Source: an uncultured Caryophanales bacterium
GTDB taxonomy: Bacteria; Bacillota_I; Bacilli_A; RFN20; CAG-826
Reading direction: 5' to 3'
Length of the DNA: 8,116 bases
Assembly (NCBI GenBank): GCA_946183335.1
Contig: CAMGZN010000045.1
Location: 1 to 8,116 of the forward strand
This document shows positions 1-5,715 of the stretch, in pieces (positions within the stretch are counted from its first letter, which is position 1; the number at the start of each line of letters is the position of its first letter). The translations under genes were made by a program, and so were the position numbers. Under the pieces are notes generated by a model. The model made no database searches, was not told where the DNA came from, and saw only the letters and a program-made list of their open reading frames with translations.

Positions 1-233
1 GTCGGGGCCACCACAATTGCTTGTAGATTTTGATTCTTATAATCAATTTGCTCAATAATTGGAATTACAAAGGATAATGTTTTACCTGTTCCAGTCGCTG
101 ATTGAATTAATAAGTTCTCACCTTTTAGTGCTTTTGGAATAACGCGAAGTTGAATCGCACTTGGATCATAAAAATGCTGGCGTTTTAAGCTAGCTATCAT
201 TCTTTCTGATAAGTTAATCGCATTAAAAGGCAT
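1..233 (-). CDS. cshB: DEAD-box ATP-dependent RNA helicase, N-terminal part (CshB-like), cut by window edge
   Basis: The first 77 codons are present; the rest lies off the left edge. The protein would unwind or remodel RNA using ATP, in ribosome assembly, RNA decay or cold adaptation as known for this family. Visible motifs come in the correct order: the Q motif with an upstream aromatic residue (FYDPSAIQ, residues 21-28), the Walker A/motif I SATGTGKT (45-52) and the beginning of motif Ia (VVAPT, 74-78). The start is fixed by an in-frame TAA two codons upstream of the ATG. No Shine-Dalgarno is visible (CGCGGTAAAATTTT before ATG). The symbol is inferred from synteny: in Bacillus subtilis cshB (yqfR) lies beside ispH, yqfO and trmK. 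Family membership is near certain; the choice of cshB over another DEAD-box paralogue is less so because the C-terminal lobe is not seen. Confidence 0.9.
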   Translation of the reverse strand, partial: MPFNAINLSERMIASLKRQHFYDPSAIQLRVIPKALKGENLLIQSATGTGKTLSFVIPIIEQIDYKNQNLQAIVVAP

Positions 234-251
234 AAAATTTTACCGCGCTTT

Positions 252-281
252 ATTATACACGAAAAATTCAATTCGTGTTAT
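252..281 (-). promoter_or_regulatory. Candidate sigma-A promoter of the helicase gene
   Basis: On the minus strand a perfect TATAAT (252-257) lies 18 nt before the helicase ATG, giving a predicted leader of about 12 nt. The best -35 is ATAACA (276-281), 4 of 6 to consensus with an 18-bp spacer. The -10 is convincing, the -35 weak. The promoter overlaps the divergent ispH promoter. Confidence 0.55.
257..278. repeat. 7-bp inverted repeat in the divergent helicase/ispH promoter region
   Basis: ACACGAA (257-263) and TTCGTGT (272-278) are perfect reverse complements separated by 8 bp (centre-to-centre 15 bp). The left arm touches the helicase -10 and the right arm overlaps the TG of the extended ispH -10. 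The position suggests an operator, but a chance palindrome cannot be excluded and I do not recognise the site. Confidence 0.6.
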
Positions 282-284
282 CAT
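276..284 (+). promoter_or_regulatory. Candidate extended -10 promoter of ispH, giving a leaderless mRNA
   Basis: TGT-TATCAT is an extended -10 element (TGn, then 5 of 6 matches to TATAAT). Only 6 nt separate it from the ispH ATG, so initiation at the usual distance would start on or next to the A of the start codon. No -35 of note is present and there is no Shine-Dalgarno, both of which fit a leaderless extended -10 promoter. This is inference from spacing alone. Confidence 0.45.
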
Positions 285-290
285 AATGGC

Positions 291-1160
291 ATGAAAATCG
301 AAATCCTTGAGCCATTTGGATATTGTGCGGGAGTTGACCGTGCTATAAACATGGCTTTTGAGTGCAAAAAAGAACATCCAGCACAAAAAGTCGTGGTTTT
401 AGGAATGCTCGTTCATAACCAAGATACATTAGATGAACTTGCACGCTCAGGAATCGAAACATTATTTGAAGAAAATACGTCATTACTTGCTTTAATCGAC
501 AAAGTCGATAAGAACTCGATTGTTATTCTTACAGCACATGGTCATGCCAAAACGATTGAAGAAAAATTAAACCGTTTGAACATTCCTTTTATTGATGCAA
601 CATGTCCATTCGTTACATTAACCGAAGAAATGATTGAACACGGACTAGAAGAAGGAAGAGACGTTCTTTATTTAGGCAAGAAAAACCATCCAGAAGCCAA
701 CGCAGCCCTTTCTTTAAGCTCAAGAGTTCATTTAATTGACCCAAAACACGTTAAATTAGACGAGAAATATCATCGCCCATTAGTTATTAGCCAAACAACA
801 TTTTCCGAAGCGGAAATCGCTCAAGCTGTTGATATAATCAAAAGTAATCAAAATGATGCTGTTGTTGCCAAATCAATTTGTCACGCTTCTTCACTTAGAC
901 AAAGTGCTTTAAAAGATTTATCAAATGATGTTGAACTCATTTATGTTGTTGGTGGAAAAAACTCTAATAATACTAAAACATTATTCGAAATTGCTTCTGC
1001 CTCTCATCCAAAAGCAAAAGTTTTCATGATTCAAAATGCATCTGAAATTAATAAAAAAGACCTTAAAGGTCTTAATTATATCGCCATTTCTTCTGGAGCC
1101 TCGACTCCAAAGGAAGTCACTTTAAAAGTTAAAGAAACAATTGAATCCTTATTGGATTAA
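291..1160 (+). CDS. ispH: 4-hydroxy-3-methylbut-2-enyl diphosphate reductase (HMBPP reductase)
   Basis: IspH (LytB) is the last enzyme of the MEP pathway: a cytosolic [4Fe-4S] enzyme that reduces HMBPP to isopentenyl and dimethylallyl diphosphate. The three cluster cysteines are C12 (GYCAGVDRAI), C105 (DATCPFV) and C197 (SICHASSLRQSA). Substrate-binding elements are also present: H42 (VHN), H84 (TAHG), HPE at 133-135 with the acid-base Glu135, QTT at 168-170, GGKNSNNT at 221-228 and the terminal GASTP at 269-273. At 289 residues it has normal full length. The ATG at 291 is the only sensible start, since the protein begins immediately before the first cluster motif; no Shine-Dalgarno precedes it. 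It is the only plus-strand gene and its last 12 bp overlap the end of yqfO. A sequence within it serves as terminator for the opposing operon. Identification is secure. Confidence 0.96.
   Translation: MKIEILEPFGYCAGVDRAINMAFECKKEHPAQKVVVLGMLVHNQDTLDELARSGIETLFEENTSLLALIDKVDKNSIVILTAHGHAKTIEEKLNRLNIPFIDATCPFVTLTEEMIEHGLEEGRDVLYLGKKNHPEANAALSLSSRVHLIDPKHVKLDEKYHRPLVISQTTFSEAEIAQAVDIIKSNQNDAVVAKSICHASSLRQSALKDLSNDVELIYVVGGKNSNNTKTLFEIASASHPKAKVFMIQNASEINKKDLKGLNYIAISSGASTPKEVTLKVKETIESLLD
1050..1073 (-). terminator. Intrinsic terminator of the rpoD-trmK-yqfO operon, inside ispH coding sequence
   Basis: Read on the minus strand, AAGACCT-TTA-AGGTCTT forms a perfect 7-bp stem with a 3-nt loop (1057-1073). 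The stem runs straight into a U-rich tail (TTTTTTATT counting the last stem bases, 1050-1058). It lies about 76 nt past the yqfO stop. On the plus strand the same hairpin is followed by AATTATA, not a U-tract, so it should act in one direction only. The stem encodes KKDLKGL of IspH. Confidence 0.7.
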
Positions 1161-1922
1161 TTCTGGTAAATCTTCGTGATCAACTTCGATTACTTCTAAA
1201 GAAGGGTCGATTGATAAGAGGATTTTTTTCATTTGTGGGATGAAAATCTTTTCTACTTCGTGAGCGACGTCTAAATAGTTGTAATGTTGGGCTAAAACGT
1301 CTCGTCGAATATGATGCGGAGTATCACCAGTAATAAAGATGTCGTATCCTTCATCCATAGCGTTTTTATATTTATACGAACCAGCACCGCCTAGGATAGC
1401 AACTGTTTTGATAACATCTTTTCCACCATGAATAAGGTGTGAATATTCTAGATTAAGCTTACGTGTTGCATACAATGCAAAGTCATGAATCTTCATCGGC
1501 TCTTTAAGTCTTCCACCACGGCACATATAACAAGTATCAAGCGGCTTAATATCTTGCAACTCAAGAGCCTCAGCTAAAGCATCGTTCATTCCTCCGACTC
1601 CTTTATCGAAGTTTGTGTGCATGGAATAAACAGGAATATTTAAAGCATCGATTTTTTCACAAACAATGCGTTTAAACTCACAATACTTAAAGACGTGGTA
1701 CTTTGTACCATAGATAAATGGATGATGGGTTAAAATTAAATCTGGTTTTTCCTTCATCTGAAGGATTTTTTCATAAACAATTTCATCGAAATCGAGGCAA
1801 AGTAAAACCCTTTTAGTGTCATCTTTTAATCGACCAGTCATCAAGCCGACGTGGTCACCATGATCAGCAAGAGATTTTGGAAATCTTTTCGCTAAATTTC
1901 GAAGAAGTTTAATCGTGTTCAT
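1149..1922 (-). CDS. yqfO: NIF3/YqfO-family dinuclear-metal protein (short form)
   Basis: Member of the NIF3 (DUF34, GTP cyclohydrolase I type 2-like) family, conserved proteins that bind two metal ions; the cellular reaction is not settled. Likely metal ligands are visible: THHP at 65-68, HTNFD at 102-106 and H221/E224 in DVAHEVEK. A conserved ITGD stands at 197-200. The length of 257 residues corresponds to the short form (as in E. coli YbgI); Bacillus YqfO is over 100 residues longer because of an inserted PII-like domain, which is absent here. The ATG overlaps the trmK stop in an ATGA arrangement, so translation is probably coupled; an AAAGG lies about 11 nt upstream. It is the last gene of the cluster and its stop lies inside the ispH 3' end. 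The family is certain; the biochemical role is open. Confidence 0.93.
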   Translation of the reverse strand: MNTIKLLRNLAKRFPKSLADHGDHVGLMTGRLKDDTKRVLLCLDFDEIVYEKILQMKEKPDLILTHHPFIYGTKYHVFKYCEFKRIVCEKIDALNIPVYSMHTNFDKGVGGMNDALAEALELQDIKPLDTCYMCRGGRLKEPMKIHDFALYATRKLNLEYSHLIHGGKDVIKTVAILGGAGSYKYKNAMDEGYDIFITGDTPHHIRRDVLAQHYNYLDVAHEVEKIFIPQMKKILLSIDPSLEVIEVDHEDLPELIQ

Positions 1923-2542
1923 AATTGTTTTAACCTTTCAATCTTCTCTTTTAACTCATTAGAGTTATTCATTTGATAATTTCTTTCGTATTGTTTTAAT
2001 AAGTGGTTTTTATATTCCTCAAACAAAGGATCTTGTTTAATATTAAATCCAAATTCTAATTCAAGTGGTTGAAGTTTTGATTTGCCTCTTCTAACAGAAA
2101 TAACGTTATAGAAGACAGCTCCAAGAACAAGGGCTTCTTTTTCAAATTCGTAGCCTAAATCTTGAAGAGTTTTTCGAACAACATCCAAATCACGATGAGC
2201 GTCGATAACAATGAATTTAACGTGATCTAATTTATCCTTGTTCTTTAAAAGAATATTCGAAATCAGAATTCCACCCATTCCAGCGATTACCACCGTATCA
2301 ACATCATCAGGAATTTCACTGATTCCATCGCTAAAAGAGATGGTGATTTCAGGATATTTTTTGGTATTGTTCTCTAGAATAGAGAATGGTCCTGGTTTAT
2401 TTTCAACTGCAAAAACTTTTTTAGCGATTTTGTTCTCAACTAAATACATGGACAAAAGCCCATGATCAGCTCCAATATCCGCCACAACCGCTCCTTCTTT
2501 AATAAAAGAAGCAATAGTTAAAAGTCTTTGGGATAATTTCAT
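1919..2542 (-). CDS. trmK: tRNA (adenine-N1)-methyltransferase, m1A22 family (TrmK)
   Basis: TrmK methylates N1 of adenine 22 in bacterial tRNAs using S-adenosylmethionine. The N-terminal Rossmann domain carries motif I ADIGADHGLL (21-30), an acidic SAM-ribose position at AVEN (45-48) and the signature IAGMGG (86-91). The C-terminal part, roughly 175-207, is charged and probably helical (YKNHLLKQYER, then ELKEKIERLKQL), corresponding to the coiled-coil tail of the Bacillus protein. At 207 residues it is shorter than the approximately 240-residue Bacillus homologue, mainly in that tail. Start and stop are well fixed: TAATG overlap with rpoD upstream, ATGA overlap with yqfO downstream. The stop is TGA, evidence that UGA is not read as Trp here. 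At the position where Bacillus TrmK has QPN, this protein has DAH (114-116), so that loop has diverged. Confidence 0.93.
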   Translation of the reverse strand: MKLSQRLLTIASFIKEGAVVADIGADHGLLSMYLVENKIAKKVFAVENKPGPFSILENNTKKYPEITISFSDGISEIPDDVDTVVIAGMGGILISNILLKNKDKLDHVKFIVIDAHRDLDVVRKTLQDLGYEFEKEALVLGAVFYNVISVRRGKSKLQPLELEFGFNIKQDPLFEEYKNHLLKQYERNYQMNNSNELKEKIERLKQL

Positions 2543-3828
2543 TAGGAACGATATCCTCGGTAGTCTCCGAGCTTTTTAGCTCGGTTTGGATGACGAAGTT
2601 TCTTAATTGCCTTCGCTTCAATTTGACGAATACGTTCACGAGTAACGTTGAATTCTTTACCAACTTCTTCAAGAGTTCTTGGATGATTGTCTTCAAGACC
2701 ATAACGAAGTTGGAGAACTTTTCTTTCACGTTCTGTCAAATCAGCCATAACCTCGTAAAGTTCATCCTTAAGAAGCGATTTGGTTGTGTATTCGTTTGGC
2801 GTTTCAACTTCTTTATCTTCAAGGAAATCGCCTAAGTGAGAATCGTCTTCTTCACCGATTGGAGTCTCTAAAGAGACTGGTTCTTGATTAATACGTTGAA
2901 TTTCACGAATTCTGTCAGCGCTCAAAGCACCCTCTAAACGGTCTGAAATCTCTTCCGCGGTTGGTTCACGACCAAGTTCTTGGACAAGTTGGCGCTGCGC
3001 ACGAGTAATCTTATAGATTGTTTCAACCATATGGACTGGAATACGGATTGTACGGGCTTGGTCTGCGATCGCACGCGCAATTGCTTGACGAATCCACCAT
3101 GTAGCATAAGTAGAGAACTTAAAGCCTTTCGTATAATCGAATTTATCAACAGCCTTAATTAAACCCATGTTTCCTTCTTGGATGAGGTCTAAGAATGGCA
3201 TACCGCGGCCAGCATATCGCTTTGCGATAGCAATAACCAAACGAAGGTTAGCTTGAATTAAATCTTGTTTTGCTTCTTCGTCACCAGCGGCAATGCGTTT
3301 AGCTAATTCAGTTTCTTGTTGAGCGGTTAATAATGGGACTTTACCAATTTCACGAAGATAAATCTTCACTGAATCATTAACTTTGACGTCTCCAACAATC
3401 ATCTTGGATAAGTCGGCAGTAATTTCTTCTTCTTCAATTTCATCTTCACCCATCATGTCATCATCAGCAAGATCCATTTCAGCTTCATTCATTTTGGATT
3501 CATCGAAATCGATATCTTCCATATCTTCTTCATCAGAAATGACGTTAACTTTGTTAGTTTGGAAATATGAAATAATGCCTTCGTAGTCTTCGTCGGTTAA
3601 ATCTAGCATCGAAGTAGCATCATAGATTTCTTCTTGCTCGATAGTGTTGTCATTTTCTTTAGCCTTCTTTAGAAGATCTTTTTTGATAACTTCTAAAACA
3701 TGGGCTTGATCAACGCTTTCTTCAGAATCATCATCTTTAGCTTTGCTAGCTTTCTTTGCTTTTGTTGGTTTAACATCTTTTTTGGCATTCGCCTTTTTAG
3801 CGGCTTTCTTTGCTTCTTCCTTTGCCAT
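2542..3828 (-). CDS. rpoD: RNA polymerase primary sigma factor (sigma-A/sigma-70)
   Basis: RpoD directs RNA polymerase to housekeeping promoters. Domains in order: a Lys/Ala-rich tail (1-32); a region 1.1-like segment (about 41-98); a strongly acidic linker (about 99-137); region 1.2 beginning NDSVKIYLREIG (151-162); region 2, with the core-binding and -10-recognition segments including FSTYATWWIRQAI (238-250); region 3 (about 264-345); and region 4 with the -35-reading helix-turn-helix LEEVGKEFNVTRERIRQIE (386-404) and the usual RHPNRAKKL end (412-420). It is full length at 428 residues. The ATG is supported by an overlapping GGAAGGAAGGA Shine-Dalgarno. It lies 25 bp after dnaG and overlaps trmK by one base (TAATG), the classical dnaG-rpoD pairing of the macromolecular-synthesis operon. 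The N-terminal tail is unusual; the rest is conventional. Confidence 0.98.
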   Translation of the reverse strand: MAKEEAKKAAKKANAKKDVKPTKAKKASKAKDDDSEESVDQAHVLEVIKKDLLKKAKENDNTIEQEEIYDATSMLDLTDEDYEGIISYFQTNKVNVISDEEDMEDIDFDESKMNEAEMDLADDDMMGEDEIEEEEITADLSKMIVGDVKVNDSVKIYLREIGKVPLLTAQQETELAKRIAAGDEEAKQDLIQANLRLVIAIAKRYAGRGMPFLDLIQEGNMGLIKAVDKFDYTKGFKFSTYATWWIRQAIARAIADQARTIRIPVHMVETIYKITRAQRQLVQELGREPTAEEISDRLEGALSADRIREIQRINQEPVSLETPIGEEDDSHLGDFLEDKEVETPNEYTTKSLLKDELYEVMADLTERERKVLQLRYGLEDNHPRTLEEVGKEFNVTRERIRQIEAKAIKKLRHPNRAKKLGDYRGYRS

Positions 3829-3834
3829 ATGTCA

Positions 3835-3845
3835 TCCTTCCTTCC
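3835..3845 (-). promoter_or_regulatory. Strong extended Shine-Dalgarno of rpoD
   Basis: GGAAGGAAGGA on the minus strand offers two tandem GGAAGGA registers, the nearer one 6 nt before the ATG. It is the strongest ribosome-binding site in the window and fixes the rpoD start. It lies in the 25-bp gap after dnaG, which itself lacks a Shine-Dalgarno, suggesting that sigma factor is made at a higher level than primase from a shared mRNA. Confidence 0.8.
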
Positions 3846-3853
3846 AATGTGGC

Positions 3854-5665
3854 TTATTGGCCGTTTTTTGTGGTTCGTTTGATATATTCGTCCATCAGCC
3901 GTGCTTGCTCTTGGACGCTTTTTCCTTCAAAGGCCTTCAAGAGATTGTTCCTTTCGTAGACCTTTGTTCTTTCTTCGGTAATGATCTTCTCACAATCTTT
4001 CAGTGCTTCTGGTGAATACTTAATTGTGGAGACTTTGAATGAGAGACTTGTTAATAAATTAACAACCTCTTCTTTGTTATTGACATTTGATAAAGATACA
4101 ATGTCAATTAATGCACTTGGTGTAATCGGTGCATCTGGGTAGTTGTGGACAAAGTCCACTAAGAAATTTGCTAAAACACGATATGTCTCGTTGTAGAAAT
4201 ATTTGATTTTTTCTTCAAAGAAGATGACAGCCTCCTTATCAACCATCATCTGTTCGACAACCATGCTTTCAGCGAATTCTAAACGACGTAGTTCCCTAGG
4301 AACACCCTTGCCTTTGTGTTCAACGATAACGTCAGTTTTGTTATTTACTTTTTCTATTTTTTGACCGGATTTATATTTTTCAACTAAGTTACGAATTGCT
4401 TGTGCAGAAAATCCGGTTACTTTTTCTAACTTATATATATAGTTATCAGCATCTAAACTTGACTTTAGACGAGAAATCATTGGTACAAAGTGATTAATCA
4501 CTTTTTTCTTATCTTCATTTGAGGATAATGGGGATGTGCTCTCATAATAAGCGATGATGAAGTCAAATGGATCAACAAGAGAATTGACATAAGCTTTCAA
4601 AGCTTCTGGACCATCTTGCTTTAAGATTTCATCTGGATCACGAAGTTCTCCAGCTTGGCTGACATAGCGAGCATGAATGCGAGCCTCGTTAAGTTGAGAA
4701 ATAATCTGCATCATTGCTTCTTGGCCTGGACGATCTCCGTCTAGACAAACGCGAACCTCAACATTGAGTTTACGTAGTTCATCAATATGGTCATTTGTCA
4801 ACTTTGTTGACATTAAAGCAACACAAGATGTAATTCCAATGCTATCAAGCGCAAACACATCCATGAATCCTTCTACTAAATAGATGTATCCATCATGCTT
4901 AACAGTCTGTTTTGCGTTATTAAAGTTATATAAAACTTTCCTCTTATTAAAAATGCGTGTTTCTGGAGAGTTAACGTATTTAGGAGCATCATCACCACTA
5001 GTCATTTTTCGAGCAGAGAATCCGACAACCTGGCCACTCTTATCAAAGATTGGGAAGATTAATCTTCCAGCATTGTTATCACTCATACCACTAGTTTGCA
5101 ATAAAGCGATGCCAGTGTCTTCAATGTTCTTAAAAGAAAATCCTTTTTGCTTGAGATATTCAATAGTCCTTTTGCCATCAGAAAGAGAATAACCAAGACC
5201 GAATTTAGCTTGTTGGTCAGCACTAAGTTGTCTTTTCTCGAGATAATCTCGAGCAATTTTACCTTCATCGGTGATTAAACAATATTTGTAGAACTTTTGA
5301 AGCTCAGTTATGCAGTCATAAACTGGAACAAGGTCCGTATCGACTGGTTTTTGATATGTCTTCTTATGAAGACGTGGATCATCATAGCCAATAATTTCGG
5401 CTACTTTTCGAACAGATTCTTCAAAAGTACACTTCTCGTACTTCTGTACGAAAGTAAAAACATCACCACCAATATTATCAACGAAACATCTAAATGTTTG
5501 ATGTTCTTTAGAAATTTGCATTGACGGCTTATGGTCATCATGGAATGGGCAGATACAAACATAATTGCGTCCTTTCTTTTGAACGCTTGGCAAAAAATAC
5601 GAGATGATATCAACAATATCAGCACGTTCTTTGATTTCTTTTAATACATCGTAATCTATTGCCAT
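3854..5665 (-). CDS. dnaG: DNA primase
   Basis: DnaG makes RNA primers for replication together with the replicative helicase. The N-terminal zinc-binding domain has C39, H42 (CPFH) and C60 of the CHC2 motif, but the fourth ligand position is D63 (CFVDN instead of the usual CFGCG). The RNA polymerase domain shows YVNSPETRIFNKRKVLYN (230-247), and the TOPRIM fold has the catalytic Glu265 in VEGFMDV plus D309 and D311 in LDGDRPGQEA, with DPDE at 343-346. Residues from about 450 to 603 should form the poorly conserved helicase-binding domain. The length of 603 is normal. The ATG at 5665 agrees with the family N-terminus (IKERADIVDIIS following); there is no Shine-Dalgarno (AACAAAGTTT). A TATAAA 8 nt before the ATG could give a nearly leaderless mRNA. 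It sits between glyS (41 bp) and rpoD (25 bp). Confidence 0.97.
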   Translation of the reverse strand: MAIDYDVLKEIKERADIVDIISYFLPSVQKKGRNYVCICPFHDDHKPSMQISKEHQTFRCFVDNIGGDVFTFVQKYEKCTFEESVRKVAEIIGYDDPRLHKKTYQKPVDTDLVPVYDCITELQKFYKYCLITDEGKIARDYLEKRQLSADQQAKFGLGYSLSDGKRTIEYLKQKGFSFKNIEDTGIALLQTSGMSDNNAGRLIFPIFDKSGQVVGFSARKMTSGDDAPKYVNSPETRIFNKRKVLYNFNNAKQTVKHDGYIYLVEGFMDVFALDSIGITSCVALMSTKLTNDHIDELRKLNVEVRVCLDGDRPGQEAMMQIISQLNEARIHARYVSQAGELRDPDEILKQDGPEALKAYVNSLVDPFDFIIAYYESTSPLSSNEDKKKVINHFVPMISRLKSSLDADNYIYKLEKVTGFSAQAIRNLVEKYKSGQKIEKVNNKTDVIVEHKGKGVPRELRRLEFAESMVVEQMMVDKEAVIFFEEKIKYFYNETYRVLANFLVDFVHNYPDAPITPSALIDIVSLSNVNNKEEVVNLLTSLSFKVSTIKYSPEALKDCEKIITEERTKVYERNNLLKAFEGKSVQEQARLMDEYIKRTTKNGQ

Positions 5666-5673
5666 AAACTTTG

Positions 5674-5679
5674 TTTATA
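5674..5679 (-). promoter_or_regulatory. Possible -10 element for dnaG
   Basis: TATAAA on the minus strand (5 of 6 to consensus) lies 8 nt before the dnaG ATG. At 17-bp spacing the -35 position reads TTTTTA, which is poor. If used, the transcript would start within one or two bases of the start codon. The alternative is that dnaG is expressed only by read-through from glyS, since no terminator is visible between them. Confidence 0.3.
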
Positions 5680-5682
5680 ATC

Positions 5683-5715
5683 TACTAAATATTTACTAAA
5701 AAATTACTAATCAAT
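5683..5715. repeat. Three 11-bp-phased TACTAA direct repeats between glyS and dnaG
   Basis: TACTAA occurs at 5683, 5694 and 5705 with exactly 11 bp between starts; the intervening five bases vary (ATATT, AAAAT, TCAAT). On the minus strand the motif reads TTAGTA. The first-transcribed copy contains the TAG stop of glyS, and the set fills the spacer and -35 region of the possible dnaG promoter. A chance product of AT-rich DNA is possible. Confidence 0.6.

Noticed and set aside
1144..1205. Hairpins AATCC-TTATT-GGATT and CTTC-TAAA-GAAG as a plus-strand terminator for ispH
   Set aside because: The stems are only 4-5 bp and are not followed by T-runs; the T-run at about 1225-1231 is too far from either.
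1919..1921. Mycoplasma-type code in which UGA is Trp
   Set aside because: trmK ends in TGA within a typical ATGA overlap, and the Trp codons checked in RpoD, GlyRS, RecO and Era are TGG.
2238..2465. Plus-strand open frames opposite trmK, rpoD, dnaG and glyS as possible small antisense genes
   Set aside because: They lie wholly antisense to well-identified genes, have no ribosome-binding sites or family motifs, and show low-complexity Phe/Ser-rich composition typical of reverse-strand reading.
5358..5373. GTCTTC-TTAT-GAAGAC hairpin in dnaG as a terminator
   Set aside because: It is a clean 6-bp stem, but no U-tract follows on either strand and it lies mid-gene.
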